The notes under the pieces were generated by a model. The model was not told the DNA's origin. It made no database searches and saw nothing but the letters and a program-made list of their open reading frames with translations. The position numbers and the translations under genes were made by a program. From Methylobacterium sp. NMS14P (lineage in GTDB: Bacteria > Pseudomonadota > Alphaproteobacteria > Rhizobiales > Beijerinckiaceae), in contig NZ_CP087107.1 in NCBI RefSeq assembly GCF_028583545.1, positions 1 to 64,000 of the forward strand: a DNA stretch of 64,000 bases, written 5' to 3'. Shown here one piece after another: positions 25,800 through 34,123 of the stretch (the first letter of the stretch is position 1; each line of letters starts with the position of its first letter).

Positions 25800-26570
25800 G
25801 TGCCCGACACAATCCTCGAGCTCGCCGACGTCACGCTGGCCTTCAAGGGGATCACGGCGATCAACCGCCTGAGCCTCGCGGTCCGGCGCGGCGAGATCTG
25901 CGCGCTCATCGGGCCGAACGGGGCCGGCAAGAGCTCGCTCCTCAACATCCTCAACGGGGTGTACCGGCCGAGTTCGGGCCGCATCACCTTCGAGGACGCG
26001 GGCTTCGACAGGATCCGTCCGGGCGCGGCGGCCCGGCGCGGGATCGGACGCACCTTTCAGCACGGAGCGCTGTTCGGGCCGCTCACCGTGCTCGACAATG
26101 TGCTGGCGGGCCTCGCGCGCCGCAGCCGGACGACGCTCGTGGAGCACGCCTTCGGCCTGCCGCGCGAGGCCGCCGAAGCGCGCCGTTTCCGCGCGGCCGC
26201 AGAGGAAACCCTCGCGTTCCTCGAGCTCGCGCCTTACCGGGACCGGATCGTCGCGACGTTGCCCTACGGCCTCCAGAAGCGGGTGGATCTCGCCCGGGCG
26301 CTGGTCGCGCGACCGAAGCTGCTGCTCCTCGACGAGCCGATGGCCGGCATGAACGGCGCCGAGAAGGATGCGATGGCGCGCTCCATCGCGGCCGCGCGGG
26401 ACACGCTCGGGCTGACAGTGGTGCTGATCGAGCACGACATCGGCGTGGTCTTGCGCCTGTCGGACCACATGGTGGTGCTCGATTACGGTCGGAAGGTCGG
26501 CGACGGGACGCCCGAGGCGGTGCGCACCGACCCGGCCGTGATCGCGGCCTATCTCGGCACGCCGCACTGA
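25800..26570 (+). CDS. ABC transporter ATP-binding protein, LivG type
   Basis: This 256-residue ATPase of a branched-chain-amino-acid-type importer has Walker A GPNGAGKSS (about residues 39-47), Q-loop GRTFQHGALF, and Walker B LLLLDEPMAGM with the downstream histidine in IEHD. The signature reads LPYGLQKRVDLARAL, a variant of LSGGQ as often seen in LivG proteins. It starts with GTG at 25800, 9 bp after the monooxygenase stop. It pairs with the LivF-type ATPase at 29932 and the permeases between them. Substrate unknown, but the setting suggests an organosulfur compound rather than an amino acid. Confidence 0.9.
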   Translation: MPDTILELADVTLAFKGITAINRLSLAVRRGEICALIGPNGAGKSSLLNILNGVYRPSSGRITFEDAGFDRIRPGAAARRGIGRTFQHGALFGPLTVLDNVLAGLARRSRTTLVEHAFGLPREAAEARRFRAAAEETLAFLELAPYRDRIVATLPYGLQKRVDLARALVARPKLLLLDEPMAGMNGAEKDAMARSIAAARDTLGLTVVLIEHDIGVVLRLSDHMVVLDYGRKVGDGTPEAVRTDPAVIAAYLGTPH

Positions 26571-26580
26571 GGGCCGGCCG

Positions 26581-27462
26581 ATGAGCTTCTTCGTCGAGAC
26601 GCTCGCGGGCGGACTCTTGTCGGGCGTGATGTACGCCCTGGTGGCGATCGGCTTCGTGCTGATCTTCAAGGCCTCGGGCGTTTTCAACTACGCGCAGGGC
26701 GCGATGGTGCTGTGCGCCGCGCTGACCTTCGTCACCCTGACGGAGCGGGGCCTGCCCTACTGGCTCGCCGGGCTGACGACGCTGGCCATCATGGTGGGCC
26801 TCGCGGTCGCGGTGGAGCGCTTCGTGCTGCGGCCGCTGGTGAACCGCCCGCAGATCACGCTGTTCATGGCGACGCTGGGCCTGTCCTACGTGATCGAGGG
26901 CGGCGCGCAGCTCCTGATGGGCGCGAGCGTCCACGAACTCGACCTCGGCATCGCCGACCTGCCGGTCGAGCTCGGCCCGATCCAGCTCAGCCGCTTCGAC
27001 CTCGTCGCGGCGGCGAGCGCCGGCGTCCTGGTGCTCGCCCTGTCGCTGTTCTTCGAGCGCACCCGGCTCGGCGTGTCGCTGCGCGCGGTGGCGGACGATC
27101 CGAAGGCCGCCCTGTCGATCGGCATCCGCCTGCCCGTCCTCTGGGCCGCGGTCTGGGCGGTGGCGGGCTTCGTCGCCCTCGTGGCGGGGCTGCTCTGGGG
27201 CGCCCGCCAGGGCGTGCAGTTCTCGCTCACCTTCGTGGTGCTGAAGGCCCTGCCGGTGCTGATCATCGGCGGGTTCACGTCGATCACCGGCGCGATCGTC
27301 GGCGGCCTGATCGTCGGCGCGGCGGACGCGCTGGCCGAGATCTACCTGGGGCCACTCCTCGGCGGCTCCGTCTCCACGTGGTTCGCCTACCTGCTCGCCG
27401 TCGCCTTCCTGCTGGTCCGCCCGGCGGGCCTCTACGGCGAGCGGGCCATCGAGAGGGTCTGA
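26581..27462 (+). CDS. ABC transporter permease, LivH type
   Basis: This 293-residue inner-membrane permease has about eight hydrophobic helices. It starts with ETLAGGLLSGVMYALVAIGF and has KASGVFNYAQGAMVLCAA and the cytoplasmic coupling segment RAVADDPKAALSIGI, which are typical of LivH. It lies 10 bp after the LivG-type gene and 4 bp before the frameshifted LivM-type gene. The set forms one importer with the periplasmic binding protein at 28552. Confidence 0.9.
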   Translation: MSFFVETLAGGLLSGVMYALVAIGFVLIFKASGVFNYAQGAMVLCAALTFVTLTERGLPYWLAGLTTLAIMVGLAVAVERFVLRPLVNRPQITLFMATLGLSYVIEGGAQLLMGASVHELDLGIADLPVELGPIQLSRFDLVAAASAGVLVLALSLFFERTRLGVSLRAVADDPKAALSIGIRLPVLWAAVWAVAGFVALVAGLLWGARQGVQFSLTFVVLKALPVLIIGGFTSITGAIVGGLIVGAADALAEIYLGPLLGGSVSTWFAYLLAVAFLLVRPAGLYGERAIERV

Positions 27463-27466
27463 CCCG

Positions 27467-28526
27467 ATGCCGCCCGCACTCTCCGCCGCCGAACCCGCCC
27501 CGGGCCGGCGCCTCGCGCTGCCGACCCTGCCGGCGCGCTCCGCAGCGCTCGCCCTCCTGCTGGCGCTGGCCGCTCTCGGGATCCCCCCTTGTGGCGACCG
27601 ACTACTGGTACAACGCGATCCTGATCCCGTTCCTGATCATGGCCCTGGCGGCGCTCGGCCTGAATCTGACCATGGGCGTCGCCGGTCAGGCCTCGCTCGG
27701 GACCGGCGCCTTCATGGCCGTGGGCGCCTACGCCACCTACAACCTGCTGCTGCGCCTGCCGCAGTTGCCCCTGCCGGCGAGCCTCGCGCTCGGCGGCCTG
27801 ATCGCGGGCGCGGTCGGCCTCGTGGTCGGGCTGCCGTCGCTGCGGATCAAAGGCTTCTACCTCGTCGCGCCGACGCTCGCCGCCCAGTTCCTGATCGAGT
27901 GGATCTTCAATCAGGTCGGCTGGTTCTCGAACTACGCCAGCTCCAGCGCGATCTCGGCGCCCCGCCTCGCGGTCCTCGGCCACGACCTGTCGAGCCCGGC
28001 CGGCCGCTACGCCCTGACCCTGTCGAGCGTCGTCGTCGCGACGGCGCTCGCTTGGCGGCTCGCGCGCAGCCAGACCGGGCGGAACTGGCGGGCCGTGCGC
28101 GACGGCGAGACCGCGGCCGCGGTGATCGGCGTGCCGGTGGCTCGGGCCAAACTTTCGGCCTTCTTCGTGGGAGCGGCCGTGAGCGGCGTCGCGGGGGCGC
28201 TCTGGGCCTTCGCGTATCTCGGCACAGTCGATGCCCGCAGCTTCGACCTCGACCGCTCGTTCCAGGCCCTGTTCATCATCGTCATCGGGGGCCTCGGCAG
28301 CCTCGCCGGCAGCTTCATCGGCGCGGCCTTCATCGTGCTGACCCCGATCCTGCTCACCCATCTGGCCGGGCTCGTGCCCGGCGGCGCCCTCGACGGCGGG
28401 CAGGTGTCGAACCTGCAGCGGGTGGTCTTCGGCCTCCTGATCATCGGCTTCCTCATCAAGGAGCCGAACGGCCTCGCCGCCCTCATCGAACGCCTCGCGG
28501 CCCGCCTCCCGCGCCGCGCCCGATAA
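27467..28526 (+). pseudogene. ABC transporter permease, LivM type, with a one-base frameshift
   Basis: The ATG at 27467 opens a frame reading MPPALSAAEPAPGRRLALPT up to GIP. Homology then continues one frame away as LVATDYWYNAILIPFLIMAL and GLNLTMGVAGQASLGTGAFM to the stop at 28526. The shift falls in a run of six C at 27583-27588; five C would restore a continuous protein of about 352 residues. The rest is intact: several transmembrane helices, the coupling segment WRAVRDGETAAAVIGVPVAR and GGLGSLAGSFIGAAF. Either the importer is inactive, slippage in the C-run restores some product, or the base is a sequencing error. An internal start near 27591 could give a protein lacking the first helix. 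Confidence 0.85.
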
Positions 28527-28551
28527 GCCCCCCGTACCGGAGACCCGCCCC

Positions 28552-29910
28552 ATGACACGCCTCGCCCGCGCCCTGCGCGCCACGATCCTGGCGGCGAGCC
28601 TCGGACTCGCGCCGGCAGCTTCGGCCGAGCCCGCCAAGGGATCCCCCCAGCAATACTTCCCGCTCGCGACCTTCCGGGTCGGCGCCTACGCGTCCTCCGG
28701 CATCCCGGTCTGGGCCGGCGTGATCGACTATTTCCGCTACGTCAACGCGGTCGAGGGCGGCATCAACGGCGTCAAGCTGGTCTGGGACGAGTGCGAGACC
28801 GAGTGGGCCGTCGAGAAGGGCGTCGAGTGCTACGAGCGGGTGAAGGGCGGCCGGGACGGCTCGCCGGTCCCGATCTTCCTGCCGCACGGCGATCCGATCT
28901 CGAAGGCGCTCACCGAGAAGTCGGTCGCCGACCGGATCCCGCTGGTCACCACCGGCTACGGCCGCACCGAGGCGATCGACGGGCGGGTCTTCCCCTACAG
29001 CTTCCCGGTGCTGTTCAGTTTCTGGAGCGAGGCGTCGTCGGTCGTCAACTACATCGCCGAGCAGGCCGGCGGGAAGGACAAGCTCAAGGGCCTGAAGATC
29101 GCGACCGTCTACCACGACAGCCCCTACGGCAAGGAGACGCAGACCCCGCTGGCGCTGCTGGCCAAGCAGTACGGCTTCGAGAACATCCAGATCGCGGTGC
29201 CGCATCCCGGCAACGACCAGGCGGCGCAGTGGGGCCGCATCCGCCAGATCAAGCCCGACTGGGTGTTCCTGCGCGGCTGGGGGGTGATGACCCCGGTCGC
29301 CATCAAGACCGCGGCCAAGACCGGCTTCGCGGTGGACCACATCATCGGCGGCATCTGGTCGGGCTCCGAGGAGGATGTCCGGCCGGCCGGCAGCGTCGGG
29401 AAGGGCTACCGGGCGATCACCCCGTTCCCGGCCGGCCAGGACTTCGAGATCCTGAAGAAGATCAAGGCCGCGATCGTCGATACCGGCAAGAGCGACCTCA
29501 AGGACCCGCGGAGCTTCGGCTCGGTCTACTACAATTCCGGGGTGATCGAGGCGATCGTCTCGGTGGAGGCGATCCGCACGGCGCAGGCACGCTTCGGCAA
29601 CCGGCCGATCACCGGCGCCGAGGGCCAGTGGGGCCTGGAGCACCTCGTGCTCGACGAGGCGCGCCTGAAGGCGATCGGTGCCGAGGGCCTCGTCCAGCCC
29701 CTGCGCCTCTCGATCAAGGATCACGAGGGCGGCGGCGCCGGGAAGGTGCTGCAATGGGACGGCACGCAATGGGTCGTCGCCAGCAACGGCTGGGTGCAGT
29801 CCGACCGCGACCTGCTCCTGCCCGTGATCTACGCGCGCGCGGCCGCCTACGCCCGGGAGAAGGGCATCGTGCCCCGGGCCGAGGACACCGCCGAGGCGAC
29901 GGCCCGATGA
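28552..29910 (+). CDS. Periplasmic substrate-binding protein of the Liv-type importer
   Basis: This 452-residue type-I periplasmic binding protein has a signal peptide (about residues 1-25, RALRATILAASLGLAPAASA). The mature part begins with AEPAKGSPQQYFPLATFRVG and carries Leu/Ile/Val-binding-like segments: VEGGINGVKLVWDECETEW, YGRTEAIDGRVFPYSFPV and ATVYHDSPYGKET. It would bring the substrate to the permeases encoded upstream. Its mature N-terminal segment differs from genuine leucine-binding proteins, so I do not name an amino-acid substrate. Confidence 0.88.
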   Translation: MTRLARALRATILAASLGLAPAASAEPAKGSPQQYFPLATFRVGAYASSGIPVWAGVIDYFRYVNAVEGGINGVKLVWDECETEWAVEKGVECYERVKGGRDGSPVPIFLPHGDPISKALTEKSVADRIPLVTTGYGRTEAIDGRVFPYSFPVLFSFWSEASSVVNYIAEQAGGKDKLKGLKIATVYHDSPYGKETQTPLALLAKQYGFENIQIAVPHPGNDQAAQWGRIRQIKPDWVFLRGWGVMTPVAIKTAAKTGFAVDHIIGGIWSGSEEDVRPAGSVGKGYRAITPFPAGQDFEILKKIKAAIVDTGKSDLKDPRSFGSVYYNSGVIEAIVSVEAIRTAQARFGNRPITGAEGQWGLEHLVLDEARLKAIGAEGLVQPLRLSIKDHEGGGAGKVLQWDGTQWVVASNGWVQSDRDLLLPVIYARAAAYAREKGIVPRAEDTAEATAR

Positions 29911-29931
29911 GGCGCGGCCGGGGCTGATCCG

Positions 29932-30687
29932 ATGGCGGACGCGCTTCTCGAAGTCGCCGGGATCGAGGCGGTCTACGGCGCCGCGATCCTGGCCCTGCAC
30001 GACGTGTCGCTGCGCGTGGAGCGGGGCGAGATCGTCGCGCTCGTCGGCCCGAACGGCGCCGGCAAGACCACGACGCTCCGGGCGATCTCCAACCTGCTCG
30101 GCGCCGAGCGGGGCACCCTGCGCCGGGGCGCGATCCGCTGGCAGGGCGCGGCGACCGGGCGGCTCGACCCGGCCGAGCTCGTGGCCCGCGGCGTCGTCCA
30201 GGTGCTGGAGGGGCGGCACGTCTTCGGCCAGCTCACCGTGGAGGAGAACCTGCTCACCGGCGGCTACCTGCGCAAGCCGGGCCGGCGGCAGCTCGCGACG
30301 GATCTGGAGCGGATCTACGGCTGGTTCCCGCGCCTCAGGGACCGCCGCCACGCCCGGGCCGGGCTGACCTCGGGCGGCGAGCAGCAGATGGTGGCGATCG
30401 GCCGGGCGCTGATGACCCGGCCGACGCTGCTGCTCCTCGACGAGCCCTCGATGGGCCTCGCCCCGATCGTCGCCGCCGAGATCTTCTCGATCATCGCACG
30501 CCTCAACCGCGAGGAGGGCCTGAGCGTCCTCGTGGCCGAGCAGAGCGCCAACCTGGTGCTGGAGCATGCCCACCGGGCCGTCGTGCTGGAGAGCGGGCGC
30601 GTGGTCGCGACGGGCGCCAGTGCCGGACTCGCCGCCAGCGGCCGCCTGGGCGCGCTGTATCTCGGCGGCTCCGGATCCCTCCAGTGA
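29932..30687 (+). CDS. ABC transporter ATP-binding protein, LivF type
   Basis: This 251-residue ATPase has Walker A GPNGAGKTTTLRAI (about residues 37-50), signature LTSGGEQQMVAIGRAL and Walker B LLLLDEPSMGLAPI, which identify LivF. It is the second ATPase of the Liv-type importer. It follows the binding-protein gene by 21 bp and precedes the SfnB/DszC-type gene by 64 bp, so it is probably cotranscribed with both. Confidence 0.9.
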   Translation: MADALLEVAGIEAVYGAAILALHDVSLRVERGEIVALVGPNGAGKTTTLRAISNLLGAERGTLRRGAIRWQGAATGRLDPAELVARGVVQVLEGRHVFGQLTVEENLLTGGYLRKPGRRQLATDLERIYGWFPRLRDRRHARAGLTSGGEQQMVAIGRALMTRPTLLLLDEPSMGLAPIVAAEIFSIIARLNREEGLSVLVAEQSANLVLEHAHRAVVLESGRVVATGASAGLAASGRLGALYLGGSGSLQ

Positions 30688-30751
30688 AACGCCGCTCCGA
30701 CCGGCCTCGGCGTGGCCCCGATCAACCCTCCCCGCGAACGGGACGACCCCG

Positions 30752-32047
30752 ATGACCCTCTCGATCCTCCCGAATGCGGCCGGCACCGTGACGGCGGACG
30801 CGACCCCCTGGCCCCCCGAGCGCGCCGCCCGGGGCGCGCCGCCGAGCCCCAGCTACGCGGCGCTCGCGGCCCGGTTCCGGCCGATCTTCGCCCGCATCCG
30901 GCAGGACGCCGCCCGCCGGGAGACCGAGCGGGCGCTGCCCTTCGACGCGATCGGCCAGCTGAGGGCCGCCCGGTTCGGCGCCCTGCGGGTGCCGGAGGCG
31001 GAGGGCGGCCTCGGCGCGAGCCTGCCGGACCTGTTCGAACTGCTCGCCGAGCTGGCCCAGGCCGATTCCAACCTGCCCCAGGCCCTGCGCAACCATTTCG
31101 GCTTCGCGGAGGACACGGTCGGCAGCCCCGACGATTCCCGCCGCCGGCACTGGATCCCGCGCCTCGCGGCCGGCGACCTGTTCGGGGGCGCCTGGTCGGA
31201 GACCGGGACGGCCGTGGTCGGCACGTTCGAGACCCGCATCCATCGCCAGGGCGACGGCTGGGGACTCACCGGCCGGAAATACTACACGACCGGCTCGCTC
31301 TACGCTGACTGGATCGACGTGGTCGGCACCGGCGAGGACGGGGAGGAGACCTCGGTGGTGGTGGCCGCGAAGGGGCCGGGCGTCACGATCGACGACGATT
31401 GGGACGGGTTCGGCCAGCGGCTGACCGCGAGCGGCACCGCCACCTTCGCCGAGGCCCCCGCCATCGGTGAGCCGCTGCGTACGGAGGTACGCTTCGCCTA
31501 CGGGACGGCCTTCTTCCAGGCGGTCCACCTCGCGACGCTCACAGGCATCGCCCGGGCGGCCGCCGACGAGGTGACGCGGGCCGTGCGCGAGCGGGCGCGC
31601 ACCTATTCCCACGCGGCGGGGCCGCGGCCGAGCGTTGACCCGCAGGTGCTCCAGATCGTCGGCCGGGTGCAGGCGCTCGCCTATGCGGCCGGCGCCCTCA
31701 ACCGCCAGGCGGCGGAGGCGGTGCAGCGGGCCTACGAGGCCCGGGTCGGGGGTCTGCCCGAGGCCGCGGCCCAGGCGATCAACGTCGCCTCGGAGATCGA
31801 GCTCGCTCAGGCGCAGACCGTGCTGACGAGCCTCGTGCTGGACGCGACCACGATCCTGTTCGACGCGCTCGGGGCCTCCGCCACGAGCCGGAGCCACGCC
31901 CTCGACCGGCACTGGCGCAACGCCCGGACGATCGCCTCGCACAACCCGCGGATCTTCAAGGACCGCATCGTCGGCGACTTCGCGGTCAACGGCACCGAGC
32001 CGCCGTTCCAGTGGAAGATCGGGCAGGTGCTGCCCGCCGCGTCGTAG
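30752..32047 (+). CDS. Acyl-CoA-dehydrogenase-fold flavoprotein, DszC/SfnB type
   Basis: This 431-residue protein has the three-domain acyl-CoA dehydrogenase fold but looks like the desulfurisation monooxygenases: GGAWSETGTAVVGTFETRI, LTGRKYYTTGSLYADWIDV, DDDWDGFGQRLTASGTATF and a C-terminal LDRHWRNARTIASHNPRIFK. It lacks the glutamate context of true dehydrogenases. Members oxidise sulfur atoms using reduced FMN and oxygen (DszC) or belong to sulfone assimilation clusters (SfnB). ATG at 30752. It resembles the protein encoded at 40575, and the two flank the sugar-type ABC genes. It starts 64 bp after the LivF-type gene. Confidence 0.85.
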   Translation: MTLSILPNAAGTVTADATPWPPERAARGAPPSPSYAALAARFRPIFARIRQDAARRETERALPFDAIGQLRAARFGALRVPEAEGGLGASLPDLFELLAELAQADSNLPQALRNHFGFAEDTVGSPDDSRRRHWIPRLAAGDLFGGAWSETGTAVVGTFETRIHRQGDGWGLTGRKYYTTGSLYADWIDVVGTGEDGEETSVVVAAKGPGVTIDDDWDGFGQRLTASGTATFAEAPAIGEPLRTEVRFAYGTAFFQAVHLATLTGIARAAADEVTRAVRERARTYSHAAGPRPSVDPQVLQIVGRVQALAYAAGALNRQAAEAVQRAYEARVGGLPEAAAQAINVASEIELAQAQTVLTSLVLDATTILFDALGASATSRSHALDRHWRNARTIASHNPRIFKDRIVGDFAVNGTEPPFQWKIGQVLPAAS

Positions 32048-32061
32048 GAGCAGGGGAAGCC

Positions 32062-33099
32062 ATGTCCAAGAGTCTCGTTCTCCGTGCCGCCCTCGCGGCG
32101 CTCGGCCTCGCGACGGCTGCCCAGGCTGCCGAGACGAGTGCAGCGCCGCCGCCCTTCGATCGCGGCGGCGTCAAGGTCGCGCTGGTCCGCTACCTGTCGG
32201 TCGGCGATTTTTACCAAGCCTACGAGGCGGGCGCCCGGGTCCAGGCCAAGGCGCTCGGAATCGATCTGCGGATCTTCCCCGGCAAGCAGGACGCGACCCT
32301 GGAGCGCGAGCAGGTCGAGCAGGCCATCGCGCTGGGCGCCCAGGCGATCGTGATCGACCACGGCCTGCCCGAATCCCTGAAGGACGTCGCCCGGAAGGCC
32401 GTCGAGGCCGGCATCAAGGTCGTGGCCTTCGACGTGAACCTCGACGATCCCCGCATTCCGCAGGTCGAGCAGAGCGATCAGGCGCTCGCCCAGGAGGCGC
32501 TGGACCAGATCGTGCAGGAGAACGGGACCAGCTTCCAGGCGGCCTATGTCTACGTGGCCGGCTTCGCGCCGCTCGATCGCCGGGACGCGGTCTGGACCGC
32601 CTTCAAGGCCGCCCATCCGGGCGTGGTCGAGAAGGCCCGCTTCGGCACGGTGAGCGACACCACCGCGAGCGCGGTCGCCGACCAGGCCAAGGCGGCGCTC
32701 CGGGCCAATCCGGGCATCACGGTGATCTTCGCGCCCTACGACGAGTTCGCCCGCGGCGCGAAGCTCGCGGTGAACGAGCTGAACCTCGCCGACCGGGTGA
32801 AGATCTATGCGGCCGACGTCTCGACCGCCGATATCGGCGAGATCACCGAGCCGCATAGCCCCTGGGTCGCCACCGCGGCGACCAACCCGGCCGTGGTCGG
32901 CGCCGTCTCCATCCGGGCCGCGGCGCTCGCGCTGGCCGGCCAGGGTCCCGGACCCCGGATCACCGTCGAGCCGGTTCTGCTGACGCAGGGCGCGCTGCGG
33001 GAAGGCGGCGTGCGGACCATCGCGGATCTCAACGCCCGGATTCCGGCCTTCGGCCGCTCAGAGGCCGCCAGCGCCTCCTGGATCCCGCAGCCGCGCTGA
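32062..33099 (+). CDS. Sugar-type ABC transporter substrate-binding protein (RbsB-like)
   Basis: This 345-residue periplasmic binding protein has a cleavable signal peptide (about residues 1-21, ending ATAAQA). Mature segments GVKVALVRYLSVGDFYQAYE, LGAQAIVIDHGLPESL and VVAFDVNLDD fit the Peripla_BP_4/RbsB group. It starts 14 bp after the SfnB/DszC-type gene with AGGGGAAG before the ATG. It is convergent with the minus-strand permease gene at 33110, and it may serve that permease and the ATPase at 34093, which have no other binding protein besides the one at 39320. Ligand unknown. Confidence 0.87.
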   Translation: MSKSLVLRAALAALGLATAAQAAETSAAPPPFDRGGVKVALVRYLSVGDFYQAYEAGARVQAKALGIDLRIFPGKQDATLEREQVEQAIALGAQAIVIDHGLPESLKDVARKAVEAGIKVVAFDVNLDDPRIPQVEQSDQALAQEALDQIVQENGTSFQAAYVYVAGFAPLDRRDAVWTAFKAAHPGVVEKARFGTVSDTTASAVADQAKAALRANPGITVIFAPYDEFARGAKLAVNELNLADRVKIYAADVSTADIGEITEPHSPWVATAATNPAVVGAVSIRAAALALAGQGPGPRITVEPVLLTQGALREGGVRTIADLNARIPAFGRSEAASASWIPQPR

Positions 33100-33113
33100 G
33101 CGGAGCCGCTCAG
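33096..33113. terminator. Hairpin carrying both convergent stop codons
   Basis: CTGAGCGGAGCCGCTCAG has 8-bp perfect arms around AG. It contains the TGA of the plus-strand binding-protein gene (33097-33099) and the TGA of the minus-strand permease gene (33110-33112). It could act as a two-way terminator, but no T-run follows on either strand, so Rho-independent action is doubtful. Confidence 0.4.
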
Positions 33114-34123
33114 ACCCGCCGCGGCGCGAGGCCGTAGGTGACGGCCAGGGCGCCGATCAGCACGGCGCCCTTGACGAGATCCTGGAGGTAGTAGGGGGCG
33201 TTCAGCATCGTCAGGCCGTTCAGCAGGACGCCGACGAAGACGGCGCCCACGACCGTCCCGAGAATGTTCGGCCGGTTGGCGCCGAGCACGGCATGGCCGA
33301 TCAAAGCCGCCGCGACGGCGTCGAGCATCAGCCCGTTGCCGGCCGAGACGTCGCCGCGGCCGATGCGGGCGGCCAGCAGGACGCCGCCGATGGACGCGAC
33401 GACGGCGGAGATCACGTAGGCGGCCACCCGGTAGCGGCGCGTCGGCGCGCCGGCGAGCCGGGCCGCGAGTTCGTTGCCGCCCACCGCGTAGAACACCCGG
33501 CCGAAGCGGGTCCCATCCATCATGAGCCAGAGGGCGGCCGCCACGATCGCGAGGACCACCACCGGGACCGGCAGGATGTCCCAGAACCGGTGCCGGCCCA
33601 GCGCCAGGAAGGCGTCGGTGAAGGCGCCCTCCGCGGCCGACCCGTCGAGCAGGATCATGCCCGGCGCGATCGAGCGCCCGCCGGTCGGAACCAGCTGGAG
33701 GCCGGCCAGCAGGAACAGCATCCCGAGCGTCGCGAGGAGGTCGGGGATGCCGAGCCGGACGATCAGCACGGCGTTGCCGAGGCCGACCAAGATGCCGAGC
33801 CCGAGGCAAAGCAGGAGGGTGCTCCCGGTCGAGCCGTCGAGCACCACGAGGCTGTAGGCGGCCGCCATCTGCACGAAGGCGGCGAGCCCTCCGACCGAGA
33901 GATCGAAGCCGCCGGCGACCATCGTGACCGTCACGCCCAGGCCGAGCAAAGCCACGATGGCGACGGCCTGCAGGATGCTGAACAGGTTGCTGACGCGCAG
34001 GAAGGCGGGCTCGGCGACGGCGAAGACCGCCACCAGGCCGGCGAGCAGGATCAGGAGCCCGTAATCGATGGCGAGCCGGCGCGGGGACAGGGTCACGGTC
34101 GCGGCGTGGGCGGGCGATGGCAT
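33110..34123 (-). CDS. Sugar-type ABC transporter permease (RbsC-like)
   Basis: This 337-residue BPD_transp_2 permease has eight or more hydrophobic helices. It has TMVAGGFDLSVGGLAAFVQM, which includes the GGxDLSVG motif of RbsC-type permeases, then RLGIPDLLATLGMLFLLAGL and VGGNELAARLAGAPTRRY. ATG at 34123 lies inside the end of the ATPase gene (31-bp overlap), so translation may be coupled. It is the last gene of a six-gene minus-strand unit. Confidence 0.87.
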   Translation of the reverse strand: MPSPAHAATVTLSPRRLAIDYGLLILLAGLVAVFAVAEPAFLRVSNLFSILQAVAIVALLGLGVTVTMVAGGFDLSVGGLAAFVQMAAAYSLVVLDGSTGSTLLLCLGLGILVGLGNAVLIVRLGIPDLLATLGMLFLLAGLQLVPTGGRSIAPGMILLDGSAAEGAFTDAFLALGRHRFWDILPVPVVVLAIVAAALWLMMDGTRFGRVFYAVGGNELAARLAGAPTRRYRVAAYVISAVVASIGGVLLAARIGRGDVSAGNGLMLDAVAAALIGHAVLGANRPNILGTVVGAVFVGVLLNGLTMLNAPYYLQDLVKGAVLIGALAVTYGLAPRRV

